NCBI GenBank assembly: GCA_945952585.1
Contig: CAMFII010000004.1
Span: 214,813 to 278,812 of the forward strand
DNA length: 64,000 nt
From: an uncultured Rhodobacter sp.
Lineage (GTDB): Bacteria; Pseudomonadota; Alphaproteobacteria; Rhodobacterales; Rhodobacteraceae
Reading direction: 5' to 3'
Part shown: piece after piece, positions 18,933 through 27,692 of the stretch
Layout: each line of letters begins with the position of its first letter
How positions within the stretch are numbered: the stretch's first letter is position 1
Notes under the pieces: model-generated
Seen by the model: the letters and a program-made list of their open reading frames with translations, nothing else
Database searches by the model: none
Told to the model about the DNA's origin: nothing
Translations under genes and position numbers: made by a program

Positions 18933-18950
18933 ACCGGCGCCTCGGTTCAG
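18929..18950. terminator. Shared hairpin containing both stop codons (glmM / opgC)
   Basis: CTGAACCG and CGGTTCAG form a perfect 8-bp stem with a 6-base loop. The glmM stop (18930-18932) and the complement of the opgC stop (18947-18949) lie in opposite arms, so the 22 bases serve as end of both convergent genes. Confidence 0.45.
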
Positions 18951-20122
18951 GCGGCCACCGCCTTGCCTCCCGCGGCCTGCATCCTGGCGTGCCCCCAAGC
19001 TGCGGCGAACAGCGGCAATGGCGATGCGAGGATTGCGATGTTCGCGGCCAGACGCCCCGGATCGGCATTGAGGAAAAAGAGCTCCAGAGCATAGACGCAC
19101 AGGATATGCGCCGAGAAGACGTGCAGCGAATGCTGACCGAGGAAGACCAGCGGCTTCCAGGTGAAGATCGCCATCATGACCCGCGCTCCGAGTGCTATGC
19201 CCGGCAGCGAGGATTGCGGACCCGCGACCAGCAGCCAGACGATCGCGAACAGGTCAAGGAAGAAGGCGAGGGCATAGATTGTGCTGAGATTGCCTCGGTC
19301 CGTAAGGGCAAGCACGTGGTCTGAGTAGCTATGCGAGATCCAGAAGTCGAAGACGACACGATCATAGAGCCCGAGAAGAAGGATAGCGCAGGCTGCAACC
19401 GCAAAGGCCCGCGCCACACCGGGCCGGTGCATCCAGCCAAGATCAAGTTCACCCGCTGCCTTCAGATAGCCGGCGCAGAGGCCGGTGAAGAAGATCAACT
19501 GCCAACCCGCGACATTGAAGAATATGCCGAGGTGGAGCCGGTAGCCGTAGTCGTTGAGCGTGGATTCCACGTTGTCGACCGCGGTGTCGCTGAGGCCTGT
19601 CTGTGCGAAGAGCCACAGGCAGAGGCTGCCCGTCGCGACGGCTGGCAGGTAGCCGAGCCTCAGCCAGCTTAACACGAAGGGGGTGAAAAGCAGGAACAGG
19701 ATATACATGGGAAGGATGCCCATATGCGCCGAACCTGTAACCAGCCCGAGTGAGGCAAGCGAGAAGGCGACCGGGGCCTTTGCGTAGGGGGCGAGATAGC
19801 CAAGTTTCAGGCCAAGGTTGGCTGCAACCATTGCGGCGAGCGCGAGGATGAGGATCAAGCTGGCCTGATGCAGGTAGATGGTCTTCATCCGCCGCAAGAT
19901 GGCCTTTTCCATCGCAGGTTGGTCCTTGCGGATCAGGATGCCGCCATAGACCAGGCCGACAACGAGGCCTGACAGAAAGACGAAGCCCTGTGCATCCTCC
20001 ACCCAGCCGAAATAGTGGTGGTTCAGTTTTCCGATGGTGGTCTTCAGGAATTCGTTGGCATGGACGACCATCATAAAGATTAGAAAGAAGCCACGAAATC
20101 CGTCGATGATTGAAATCCGCAT
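18947..20122 (-). CDS. opgC: OpgC-type membrane protein (glucan succinylation / acyltransferase 3-like)
   Basis: 391 residues with about ten hydrophobic segments. It begins RISIIDGFRGFFLIFMMVVHANEF, the opening typical of OpgC, followed by GWVEDAQGFVFLSGLVVGLVYG. OpgC transfers succinyl groups to osmoregulated periplasmic glucans across the inner membrane. I choose the ATG at 20122 since AAGGGGA lies seven bases before it; two other in-frame starts lie just upstream. No opgG/opgH is nearby. It is convergent with glmM. The remaining 289 bases up to 20411 hold the ilvC remnant and otherwise nothing I recognise. Confidence 0.85.
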   Translation of the reverse strand: MRISIIDGFRGFFLIFMMVVHANEFLKTTIGKLNHHYFGWVEDAQGFVFLSGLVVGLVYGGILIRKDQPAMEKAILRRMKTIYLHQASLILILALAAMVAANLGLKLGYLAPYAKAPVAFSLASLGLVTGSAHMGILPMYILFLLFTPFVLSWLRLGYLPAVATGSLCLWLFAQTGLSDTAVDNVESTLNDYGYRLHLGIFFNVAGWQLIFFTGLCAGYLKAAGELDLGWMHRPGVARAFAVAACAILLLGLYDRVVFDFWISHSYSDHVLALTDRGNLSTIYALAFFLDLFAIVWLLVAGPQSSLPGIALGARVMMAIFTWKPLVFLGQHSLHVFSAHILCVYALELFFLNADPGRLAANIAILASPLPLFAAAWGHARMQAAGGKAVAA

Positions 20123-20311
20123 CACCATTCCCCTTACAACCCAACATCTCGAAAATGCTATCACGCACTCGTGACGCGGGAATGAAACGACAGTGGAATG
20201 ACTTGCAGTTGCTCGGGCATCGGGCGCTATTTGCCTTGCCCTGCAATTGGGCGCCCGGAAAGTAAGCAGGGCCAGAGCGATTGCCTGGGTCCCTCAGCGA
20301 AGATATGGCGG

Positions 20312-20370
20312 GATCAGTTCCGCGAGCGGTCGATCATCTTGCCCTTTGGAGATCCAGGGCATCGTGGCGC
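20312..20370 (-). pseudogene. Decayed second copy of the ilvC 3' end
   Basis: These 59 bases align with 21023-21080, the last codons and stop of ilvC, with six mismatches and one inserted base. Read on the minus strand it gives MPWISKG, a frameshift, then KGKMIDRSRN and TGA, against [15 protein letters not shown] in ilvC. Homology stops sharply on either side. It is in the same orientation as ilvC and 0.7 kb away, with only the GFA gene between. It may be the remnant of a tandem duplication or a direct repeat left by an insertion at the ilvC 3' end. Confidence 0.75.
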
Positions 20371-20411
20371 AACGAGTATTCCGTTCCGAGATGCAGCGGC
20401 GCAGGATGCGC

Positions 20412-20912
20412 TCAACGAGTAGGCCATTCCGCGGTATCGTGGTCGGGATGCTGGCGGTTTGAGAGGCGGATTTTCTCGAACCGCTCGGGCGTGTCGCCGG
20501 CCCCGTTGTCGCCGTCCCCCGTGACCGTCTGGGGCAGGAACGGCAGCTCGGCGAACCAGGGTTCGCGCGCTTCGATCCCGTACTGGGCCCGCGGCCTGAC
20601 CTCTGAATGGCGGTCGAGCGACCCGATCGAGACGGCGATGCGCGGGCTCGACAGGAACTTGTAGAACAGCGGCGTGCCGCAATCCCGGCAGAAGCCGCGC
20701 GCGGCATCGTCCGAACTGTGAAACCAGCCAGGTTCACCGCGGGTGATCCGGAACTGGTCGGGATGGACATCGGCGAAGGCGCCGAAGAAGCTGCCGAACT
20801 GCTTCTGGCACATCCGGCAATGGCAGATGCAGGCGTTTTCGGGCGCGTCCAGCAGCGCATAGCGCACCGCGCCGCATTGGCATCCGCCGGTCCAGTTGTT
20901 GCTGTCGGTCAT
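20412..20912 (-). CDS. GFA family (CENP-V/GFA domain) protein
   Basis: 166 residues. Zinc-binding cysteines of the GFA fold are in order: GGCQCGAVRY, CICHCRMCQKQFGSFFG and FCRDCGTPLFY. Family members were first described as glutathione-dependent formaldehyde-activating, but most have unknown substrates. The gene lies between the intact ilvC and a duplicate of its 3' end, which suggests it may have arrived with that rearrangement. No glutathione-formaldehyde dehydrogenase gene is adjacent. Confidence 0.85.
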   Translation of the reverse strand: MTDSNNWTGGCQCGAVRYALLDAPENACICHCRMCQKQFGSFFGAFADVHPDQFRITRGEPGWFHSSDDAARGFCRDCGTPLFYKFLSSPRIAVSIGSLDRHSEVRPRAQYGIEAREPWFAELPFLPQTVTGDGDNGAGDTPERFEKIRLSNRQHPDHDTAEWPTR

Positions 20913-20977
20913 GGCATGTCACCCAGCTTTGCTGCGACTTGCCGGCAAAAGCTACCACCAGACGGCTACAACGCAAA

Positions 20978-21002
20978 GGGCCGGAGGTTTCCCCTCCGGC
21001 CC
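20978..21002 (-). terminator. ilvC terminator
   Basis: GGGCCGGAGG (20978-20987) and CCTCCGGCCC (20993-21002) form a perfect 10-bp stem with a 5-base loop, 22 bases after the ilvC stop; TTTG follows on the minus strand. Confidence 0.65.
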
Positions 21003-21024
21003 CGATACGCTGGTGCGGGCGCGA

Positions 21025-22125
<1,101 letters not shown>

Positions 22126-22167
22126 TCAGGGGATCGTGCGAAAGATCATTCGCTGAAAGGCATAGTT

Positions 22168-22180
22168 ATGGATGATCCAT
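22168..22180. promoter_or_regulatory. Small palindrome at the start of the first Lrp gene
   Basis: ATGGAT-G-ATCCAT, 6-bp arms, overlaps the ATG at 22179. It could be part of an autoregulatory Lrp site. The rest of 22048-22178 shows no promoter of good match, though TTGACG at 22117 and TATGAT (minus strand, 22086-22081) are present. Confidence 0.25.
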
Positions 22181-22634
22181 GCTTGACGATACCGACCGGC
22201 GCTTGTTGCGTAACCTCTTGGCAGAGCCTTCGCTCGGCACTGGGGAATTGGCGGAACGGGCGGGATTGACCACCGCGACCTGCTGGCGCCGGCTGGAAAA
22301 GCTCGAAGCGGCTGGTGTCATCCGCGGCCGCGAGGCTGTGATCGACTGGCGGAAACTTGGCTACGCGGTCGAGGTCAGCCTGCGTTTCACGCTCGACAAG
22401 ACTGATCCGCGCGCCTTCGATGATTTCATCGCCGCGGCGCGCGAGGTGCCCGAGGTGGTGGCGATCGAAACCTTCCTTGGTCGCGTCGATGTGCGGCTGA
22501 ACGTGATCGCGCGCGACATGGGGCACTATCAGGAGCTCTATCGCAGCCGCATCCTGACCCTGCCGCATATCGCAGAGCTTGATGCGCTGATGCTGATCTC
22601 GACCCTCAAGGATGACGGGGGGCTGCCGGTATGA
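22179..22634 (+). CDS. Lrp/AsnC family transcriptional regulator (first of pair)
   Basis: 151 residues: N-terminal helix-turn-helix (LGTGELAERAGLTTATCWRRLEKLEAAGVI) and C-terminal RAM/AsnC ligand domain (VPEVVAIETFLGRVDVRLNVIARDMGHYQELY). It opens LDDTDRRLLRNL as is usual in the family. Divergent from ilvC and coupled by ATGA to a second Lrp-type gene; the two proteins are related and may form homo- or hetero-oligomers. A likely role is feedback control of ilvC. Confidence 0.92.
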   Translation: MLDDTDRRLLRNLLAEPSLGTGELAERAGLTTATCWRRLEKLEAAGVIRGREAVIDWRKLGYAVEVSLRFTLDKTDPRAFDDFIAAAREVPEVVAIETFLGRVDVRLNVIARDMGHYQELYRSRILTLPHIAELDALMLISTLKDDGGLPV

Positions 22635-23089
22635 TCGAGCTTGACGACCACGACCGGGCGATCCTGCGCATCCTGACCGCCGACGCCACCATCAGCGCGG
22701 GCGAGATCGGTCGCCGTCTGGGGCTGAGCCAGCCCGCCGCCTGGCGTCGGGTGAAGCGGCTGGAGGAGGCGGGCGTGCTGGCCGGGACACGCGTGGTGGT
22801 GAACCGCGAGGCGATCGGTTTCGGGGTGACGGTCTTCCTCGGCATCAAGCTCGCCACGCGGGGGCGGGTGGCGCTGGAAGATTTCGAACGTGCCGTGACC
22901 GCGATTCCGGAGGTGCAGGTGGTCCAGCATGTCCTTGGCCTCTTCGACTACCGCCTGCGGGTAGTGGCCCGCGACATCGCCGATTTCGAGCGGGTGCTGA
23001 GGCGGCGGATCATGACCCTCCCGGGAGTCGGGCAGGTCGAGGCGAACGTGCTTCTGAGCGAGGAACGCCGGCCGGGACCGATCGGTTGA
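22631..23089 (+). CDS. Lrp/AsnC family transcriptional regulator (second of pair)
   Basis: 152 residues, same architecture as the preceding gene: IELDDHDRAILRIL, HTH with ISAGEIGRRLGLSQPAAWRRVKRLEEAGVL, then RAM domain with AIPEVQVVQHVLGLFDYRLRVVARD. It starts inside the stop of the first regulator. Both share the W-RR pattern in the recognition helix, which suggests similar DNA targets. Confidence 0.92.
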   Translation: MIELDDHDRAILRILTADATISAGEIGRRLGLSQPAAWRRVKRLEEAGVLAGTRVVVNREAIGFGVTVFLGIKLATRGRVALEDFERAVTAIPEVQVVQHVLGLFDYRLRVVARDIADFERVLRRRIMTLPGVGQVEANVLLSEERRPGPIG

Positions 23090-23146
23090 CCTTGGCAGGT
23101 CCGGGGGCTGCCGCTACTCTTTTCCGCAGGTCCCGGAGATGCCGCC

Positions 23147-23440
23147 ATGCCGACTTTCGCCTATCGCATCCTGCCGCCGCGCGCGGATTTCGTGGCGACG
23201 ATCACGCCGGACGAGGCGGCGATCATGGGCGCGCATTTCGAGTATCTTTCGAAGCTCTACGATCAGGGCAAGATCGTCTTCGTCGGTCGCACCGAGAATG
23301 GCGACTACGGCCTTGGCATCTTCGACCTTCCCGATGAGGCGACCTTCGATGCCGTGGTGGCCGGCGATCCCGCGGTGGCCGCAGGCCTCGTCCGGGCCGA
23401 AAAACATGCTTTCAAGGTCGTGTTCGACCGGTCGAAATAG
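23147..23440 (+). CDS. YCII-related (YciI-like) small protein
   Basis: 97 residues of ferredoxin-like YCII fold: FAYRILPPRADFVATITPDEAAIMGAHFEYL near the start has the His (GAHF) used in the family's putative active site, then GKIVFVGRTENGDYGLGIFDLP. Members are thought to be small enzymes or ligand-binding proteins; no specific reaction is known for this one. It precedes an aminotransferase gene by 42 bases and might be in the same unit. Confidence 0.8.
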   Translation: MPTFAYRILPPRADFVATITPDEAAIMGAHFEYLSKLYDQGKIVFVGRTENGDYGLGIFDLPDEATFDAVVAGDPAVAAGLVRAEKHAFKVVFDRSK

Positions 23441-23482
23441 CCCGTTCCCATGCTAGAAGCCCCCAAAATGGAGGAGCCTTAG

Positions 23483-24610
23483 ATGCCCGGTTTGCTGCCC
23501 GATATCGACCCCGAGGGGCTTCAGGAATTTTCTGTGGTCTTCACCGACCGCTCGCTGAATCACATGTCGGCGAAGTTCCAGAAGGTCATGCGCGACATTT
23601 CCGAGATGCTGCGCGATGTCTATAATGCCACTGGCGTTGCGGTGGTGCCGGGTGGCGGCACCTTTGCGATGGAGGCGGTGGCGCGGCAGTTTGGGCGCGA
23701 CCGTCACGCGCTGATCGTGCGGAACGGCTGGTTCTCCTACCGCTGGACGCAGATCTTCGAGGCGGGCGGCTTCGCGGCCGAGACCACCGTCTGCATGGCG
23801 CGGACCGGCGGGAACAGCGCGAAGGCGCCCTATGCCCCGCCACCCGTCGAAGAAGTCGTGGCCAAGATCCGCGAGGCGAAGCCCGATGTCGTCTTCGCCC
23901 CGCATGTCGAGACCAGCGCCGGGATCATCCTGCCCGACAGCTATATCACCGCCATCGCCGCGGCGGCGCATGAGGTCGGCGCGCTGATGGTGCTCGACTG
24001 CATCGCCTCCGGCGCGGTCTGGGTGGACATGGGTGCGACGGGCGTCGACGTGCTGATCTCTGCCCCGCAGAAGGGCTGGTCCTCCTCGCCCGCCGCCGGT
24101 CTGGTAATGCTGTCCGAACGGGCGGAGAAGCGGCTGGCCGAAACCACGTCGGACAGCTTCGCGCTCGACCTGAAGAAATGGCGGGCGATCATGGCGGCCT
24201 ATGAGAATGGCGGGCATGCCTATCACGCCACCATGCCGACCGAGGCGCTGGTCCGCTTCCGCGACGCGATGCTGGAGACCAAGGCGCATGGCTTCCAGCG
24301 GCTGAAAGAGGCGCAGTGGAAGCTCGGCGAAGGCGTGCGCGCGATGATGAAGGCCAAGGGCATCGCATCGGTCGCCGCCGAGGGCTTTGGCGCGCCGGGT
24401 GTGGTCGTCAGCTTCACCGACGATCCCGACATCCAGAATGGCAAGAAATTCCTGGTCGAGGGCCTGCAGATCGCCGCGGGCGTTCCGCTGCAGGTGGGCG
24501 AGGGGGCGGAGTTCCGGACCTTCCGGCTGGGGCTGTTCGGGCTCGACAAGCTCTATGACGTGCCGGGTACGCTGGCGCGGCTGCAGGCGGCGGTGGACAG
24601 GGTGCTTTAG
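23483..24610 (+). CDS. Class V aminotransferase
   Basis: 375 residues, PLP-dependent fold type I. The Schiff-base lysine is in SAPQKGWSSSPA; VPGGGTFAMEAVARQF resembles the phosphate-binding region, and LMVLDCIASGAV supplies the PLP-ring aspartate. It is related to alanine-glyoxylate / serine-pyruvate aminotransferases, though the N-terminus (VVFTDRSLNHMSAKFQKVM) differs from the classical LxPGP start. The amino donor and acceptor are not evident. Convergent with the UbiH-type gene, three bases apart. Confidence 0.85.
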   Translation: MPGLLPDIDPEGLQEFSVVFTDRSLNHMSAKFQKVMRDISEMLRDVYNATGVAVVPGGGTFAMEAVARQFGRDRHALIVRNGWFSYRWTQIFEAGGFAAETTVCMARTGGNSAKAPYAPPPVEEVVAKIREAKPDVVFAPHVETSAGIILPDSYITAIAAAAHEVGALMVLDCIASGAVWVDMGATGVDVLISAPQKGWSSSPAAGLVMLSERAEKRLAETTSDSFALDLKKWRAIMAAYENGGHAYHATMPTEALVRFRDAMLETKAHGFQRLKEAQWKLGEGVRAMMKAKGIASVAAEGFGAPGVVVSFTDDPDIQNGKKFLVEGLQIAAGVPLQVGEGAEFRTFRLGLFGLDKLYDVPGTLARLQAAVDRVL

Positions 24611-24613
24611 GCG

Positions 24614-25813
24614 TCACCGCACCCCGAGACCAGCCTTCATCAGCGTCCGGCGCACCGGGGCGATGGAATAGAACGCATTCAGGGCCCCGGCGCGCAGGTC
24701 GCGCAGGAAGGGCTCGCCCATCATCGAGGCGCGGTTCAGCGCGTCGATGCCGGTGACCCGCGCCACGACCTCGGTGTGGCGGGCCTTGTGGTAGGCGTCG
24801 AGCATGGCCGCGTCGCCAAGCCGGTCCGGGGCCTTCGTTGCAAGGTCAAGAAGCACCCGAAGGTCGGCAAGGCTCATGTTCAGCCCCTGCGCCCCGATCG
24901 GCGGGACGACATGCGCGGCCTCGGCGATCAGCGCGGCGCGTTCGCCCGCCATGCGGTCCGCGATCTGGCTGATGATCGGCCAGACCGTGCGGCGGCTGAC
25001 CAGGGTCAGGGGGCCGAGAATGCCGCAGGAGCGTTCGTTCAGCGCGGCTTCGAACTCGGCCTCGGGCAGGGCGGCGAGGCGCAGCGCCTCGGGCCCGCGT
25101 TCCATCCAGACCACGGCTGAGGAAGGGGCACCGTCGCGGTCGGGCAGGGGAACCAGCGTGAAGGGACCGCCCGAACGGTGGATCTCGGTCGAGACGTTCC
25201 GGTGCGGCTCGGGATGGGTCACGGCGAAGGCCAGCGCCTTTTGCCCGTAGCGCAGGGTCTTGACCGGGATGCCAAGCGCCTGCCGGACAGTGGAGTTGCG
25301 CCCGTCGGCGGCGACGACCAGCCGGGCAGAGACGCCCGTGCCGTCCGACAGGGTTACCAGCGCCTCGCCTTCCCGGGTGGTCAGGCGCGACGTGGCGGTA
25401 CCGGGGCGGAATGTGACGTTCGGCAGTTCGGCCAGCCGCGCCACCATCTCGCGCCGGAGAAGCCAGTTCGGCAGGTTCCAGCCAAAGGGCTGGTCCGAGA
25501 TGTCGGCGGCGTCGAAATCCTTGACGATGCGGGGTTCTGGCCGTTCGCCCCCCGCATCGATGATCCGCATGATCTGCAGGGGGGCCGCATGGGGGTCGAG
25601 CCGCGACCAGAGGCCCGCGGCCTCCAGCACCGGGATCGAGGGGTGCAGGAAGGCGGTCGTGCGCTGGTCGGACCCGGCGGCGTCACGTTCGGTGATCGGC
25701 GGCTCGGGATCGACGCATATCACCCGGAACCCGGCCGATCCAAAGGCCGCGGCCGCGGTCAGCCCCGCGACACCGCCACCCGAGACGAGGATATCCGTGC
25801 TTTGCCGTGCCAT
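24614..25813 (-). CDS. UbiH/UbiF/COQ6-family FAD-dependent hydroxylase
   Basis: 399 residues. Dinucleotide-binding start ILVSGGGVAGLTAAAAFGSAG, the DG motif in LVVAADGRNSTVRQ, and the C-terminal PIGAQGLNMSLADLRVL that marks ubiquinone hydroxylases. Such enzymes hydroxylate the benzoquinone ring precursor at the membrane. In the GD motif the usual GDAAH reads AEAAH, a conservative change at a FAD-ribityl contact. The start ATG at 25813 has AGGGGG upstream. Which ring position it acts on cannot be told. Confidence 0.88.
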   Translation of the reverse strand: MARQSTDILVSGGGVAGLTAAAAFGSAGFRVICVDPEPPITERDAAGSDQRTTAFLHPSIPVLEAAGLWSRLDPHAAPLQIMRIIDAGGERPEPRIVKDFDAADISDQPFGWNLPNWLLRREMVARLAELPNVTFRPGTATSRLTTREGEALVTLSDGTGVSARLVVAADGRNSTVRQALGIPVKTLRYGQKALAFAVTHPEPHRNVSTEIHRSGGPFTLVPLPDRDGAPSSAVVWMERGPEALRLAALPEAEFEAALNERSCGILGPLTLVSRRTVWPIISQIADRMAGERAALIAEAAHVVPPIGAQGLNMSLADLRVLLDLATKAPDRLGDAAMLDAYHKARHTEVVARVTGIDALNRASMMGEPFLRDLRAGALNAFYSIAPVRRTLMKAGLGVR

Positions 25814-25885
25814 GACGCGCCCCCTTCATCCGGCACAGAGATAGACCGGACCGGGGGTCGCGTCCAAGCGACATTTTGCCGGGCG

Positions 25886-26110
25886 TCAGCCCCGGGTGAT
25901 CATGATGAGGAGCACGAACATGACCGGCACCATGGCGAGCGCCGTCATCGCCAGTGCGACCACGCCCCAGACCTTGACCGCCAGCGCGACCGCCGTCAGC
26001 AGGATGACCAGCGCATACCAGACGTTGTTGATGTCGCGGGAAATGTCGCGCGCGATCCAGCCGAGCAACGGGATGGCATAGAAGCCGCGGGCGAAGGTGG
26101 TCGAAGTCAT
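25886..26110 (-). CDS. Small two-TM membrane protein
   Basis: 74 residues; ATG at 26110 is preceded by AGGAG. N-terminal amphipathic part (FYAIPLLGWIARDISRDINNVWYAL) then two hydrophobic stretches (VILLTAVALAVKVWGVVALAM and VPVMFVLLIMI). I do not recognise a family. It stands between the UbiH-type and HAD genes, all on the minus strand. Confidence 0.7.
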   Translation of the reverse strand: MTSTTFARGFYAIPLLGWIARDISRDINNVWYALVILLTAVALAVKVWGVVALAMTALAMVPVMFVLLIMITRG

Positions 26111-26189
26111 AGATGAATCTCCTGTTCAGCGTTTCCCGAGATAACGTCTGGACAGGCAGGATCAATGGACAGGATGCCGCAGTGCGGCG

Positions 26190-26837
26190 TCAGCCGGTGA
26201 GACGGCCAAGGAATTCGCTCAGGTCCTCGGCATGATGATGGATGTGGGCGGCCGGTTCCGGCTCGGGCGCAATATGGACCGTGCGCATCCCCATCTCATG
26301 CGGGGCAGCCAGGTTTCGGGCGTCATCCTCGAACATCGCGGCGCGGGCGGGGTCCAGTCCATCGGCGGCAAAGACGGTCTCGAAGGCCCGGCGTTCCGGC
26401 TTGGGCCGGAAGCCGGCATGCTCCACCCCATAGACGGCGTCGAAAAGGCCGGAGAGTCCGCGCGCCGCGATGACCCGCTCGGCATAGGGAGCGCAGCCGT
26501 TGGTATAGACGATGCGGCGCCCGGGCAGGGCGGCGATCCGGCGGGCAAGAACGGCGTCGGCCACGAGGCTGTCGAAGGAGATGTCATGGACATGGGTGAG
26601 GTAGGGCGCGGGATCGACCCCATGTTCCGCCATCAGCCCCGCCAGCGTCGTGCCATAGGTCATCCAGTAATGGCGCCGCAGCCGGTCGGCCTCGGGTCGG
26701 TCGACGCGCAGCGCCTCCATCACCCAATCCGTCATCCGCACCTCGATCTGGTCGAAGAGGCGCGCCGAGGGCGGGTAGAGTGTATTGTCCAGGTCGAAGA
26801 CCCAGGTCGTGACATGGTGGAAGTTTGTGCGGACCAT
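26190..26837 (-). CDS. HAD-superfamily pyrimidine 5'-nucleotidase-like phosphatase
   Basis: 215 residues. HAD motif I is VFDLDNTLYPP, motif II VYTNGCAPYAE, motif III KPERRAF and motif IV FEDDARNL. The DNTLYP variant and helical cap match the SDT1/phm8-type pyrimidine 5'-nucleotidases. It would dephosphorylate UMP/CMP or a related small phosphate ester in the cytoplasm. The C-terminal HIHHHAED is a short histidine-rich tail. No good Shine-Dalgarno is visible before the ATG. Confidence 0.88.
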   Translation of the reverse strand: MVRTNFHHVTTWVFDLDNTLYPPSARLFDQIEVRMTDWVMEALRVDRPEADRLRRHYWMTYGTTLAGLMAEHGVDPAPYLTHVHDISFDSLVADAVLARRIAALPGRRIVYTNGCAPYAERVIAARGLSGLFDAVYGVEHAGFRPKPERRAFETVFAADGLDPARAAMFEDDARNLAAPHEMGMRTVHIAPEPEPAAHIHHHAEDLSEFLGRLTG

Positions 26838-26929
26838 GCCACATAGGTAGGCTTGCCGCGGTCCGCGATCAATCCGGTTGATCCCGGCCTAGGGGCATGT
26901 CTATCTCGGGGCGGGGAGACGGGTCGAAC

Positions 26930-27583
26930 ATGAAAGAACCGAAAGACGTGCAGAAGGATGCCTATTCGCTGATCCTCGAGGCGATCGACGCGGGCGTCTA
27001 CCGGCCGGGCGACCGGCTTGTGGAATCGGAACTGGCCGAGCGGCTGGGCGTGTCGCGCACGCCCGTGCGCGAGGCGCTGCAGCGGCTTGAAACACAGTCG
27101 ATGCTGACGCGCGACGGCCGCAGCCTGATCGTTGCCTCGCTCGACCATTCGCAGCTGTCCGATCTTTATGCCGTGCGGTCCGAGCTGGAGGGCCTTGCTG
27201 CCCGGCTGGCGGCGCGCCACGCCTCGGACGAGGAGATCCGGGTACTGCACGGGATGGTTCTTGAGGATCACAAGCTTCTGGGCGGCGATCCCCGGGCCCT
27301 GAGCCGGGCCAACAAGCGGTTCCACCGGCAGATCCACCTGGCCTCGCACAACCGCTTCCTGATCCAGCAGCTTGACCTCGTGAACCGGGCGATGGCGCTG
27401 ATGGCGACGACCAGCTTCGCGGCTGAAGGTCGCGACGAGATCGCGCTGCAGGAACATGCCGCGATCGTGGCCGCCATCGAGGCGCGGGATGGCGAGGCGG
27501 CCTATCAGGCGCTGAAGACCCATATCTCGAAGGCGTTTGAGACCCGGTTGCGGGTCGATGCGGGCGAGTTGAAGACGCGCTGA
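26930..27583 (+). CDS. GntR family (FadR/FCD subgroup) transcriptional regulator
   Basis: 217 residues. N-terminal winged helix with the GntR signature YRPGDRLVESELAERLGVSRTPVREALQRLE, then an all-helical FCD ligand domain (LSDLYAVRSELEGLAARLAA, NKRFHRQIHLASHN, EHAAIVAAIEARDGEAA) with the histidines that bind a metal in this group. The ATG at 26930 is preferred to one at 26897 because GGGGAG lies upstream at a workable distance. Divergent from the HAD gene. Its 3' end is followed by the hairpin/24-nt box repeat. Confidence 0.9.
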   Translation: MKEPKDVQKDAYSLILEAIDAGVYRPGDRLVESELAERLGVSRTPVREALQRLETQSMLTRDGRSLIVASLDHSQLSDLYAVRSELEGLAARLAARHASDEEIRVLHGMVLEDHKLLGGDPRALSRANKRFHRQIHLASHNRFLIQQLDLVNRAMALMATTSFAAEGRDEIALQEHAAIVAAIEARDGEAAYQALKTHISKAFETRLRVDAGELKTR

Positions 27584-27605
27584 GCCGATGACGTTAGCGT
27601 CGCAA

Positions 27606-27678
27606 GGGGGGCTTTGCGCCCCCCGGTCCGGATTGTATCCGGACCTCCCCCCACAGGATATTTGTCAGCAGAAAATGG
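27606..27678 (+). repeat. Hairpin pair plus 24-nt conserved box, copy 1
   Basis: Two stems (GGGGGG/CCCCCC at 27606-27624; GGTCCGGAT/ATCCGGACC at 27625-27645) are followed by the box AGGATATTTGTC-AGCAGAAAATGG (27655-27678). The box matches the one at 52302-52325 in 23 of 24 positions. Both copies follow a gene's 3' end by less than 100 bases. Confidence 0.7.
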
Positions 27679-27692
27679 GATTGGTGGTGCAC

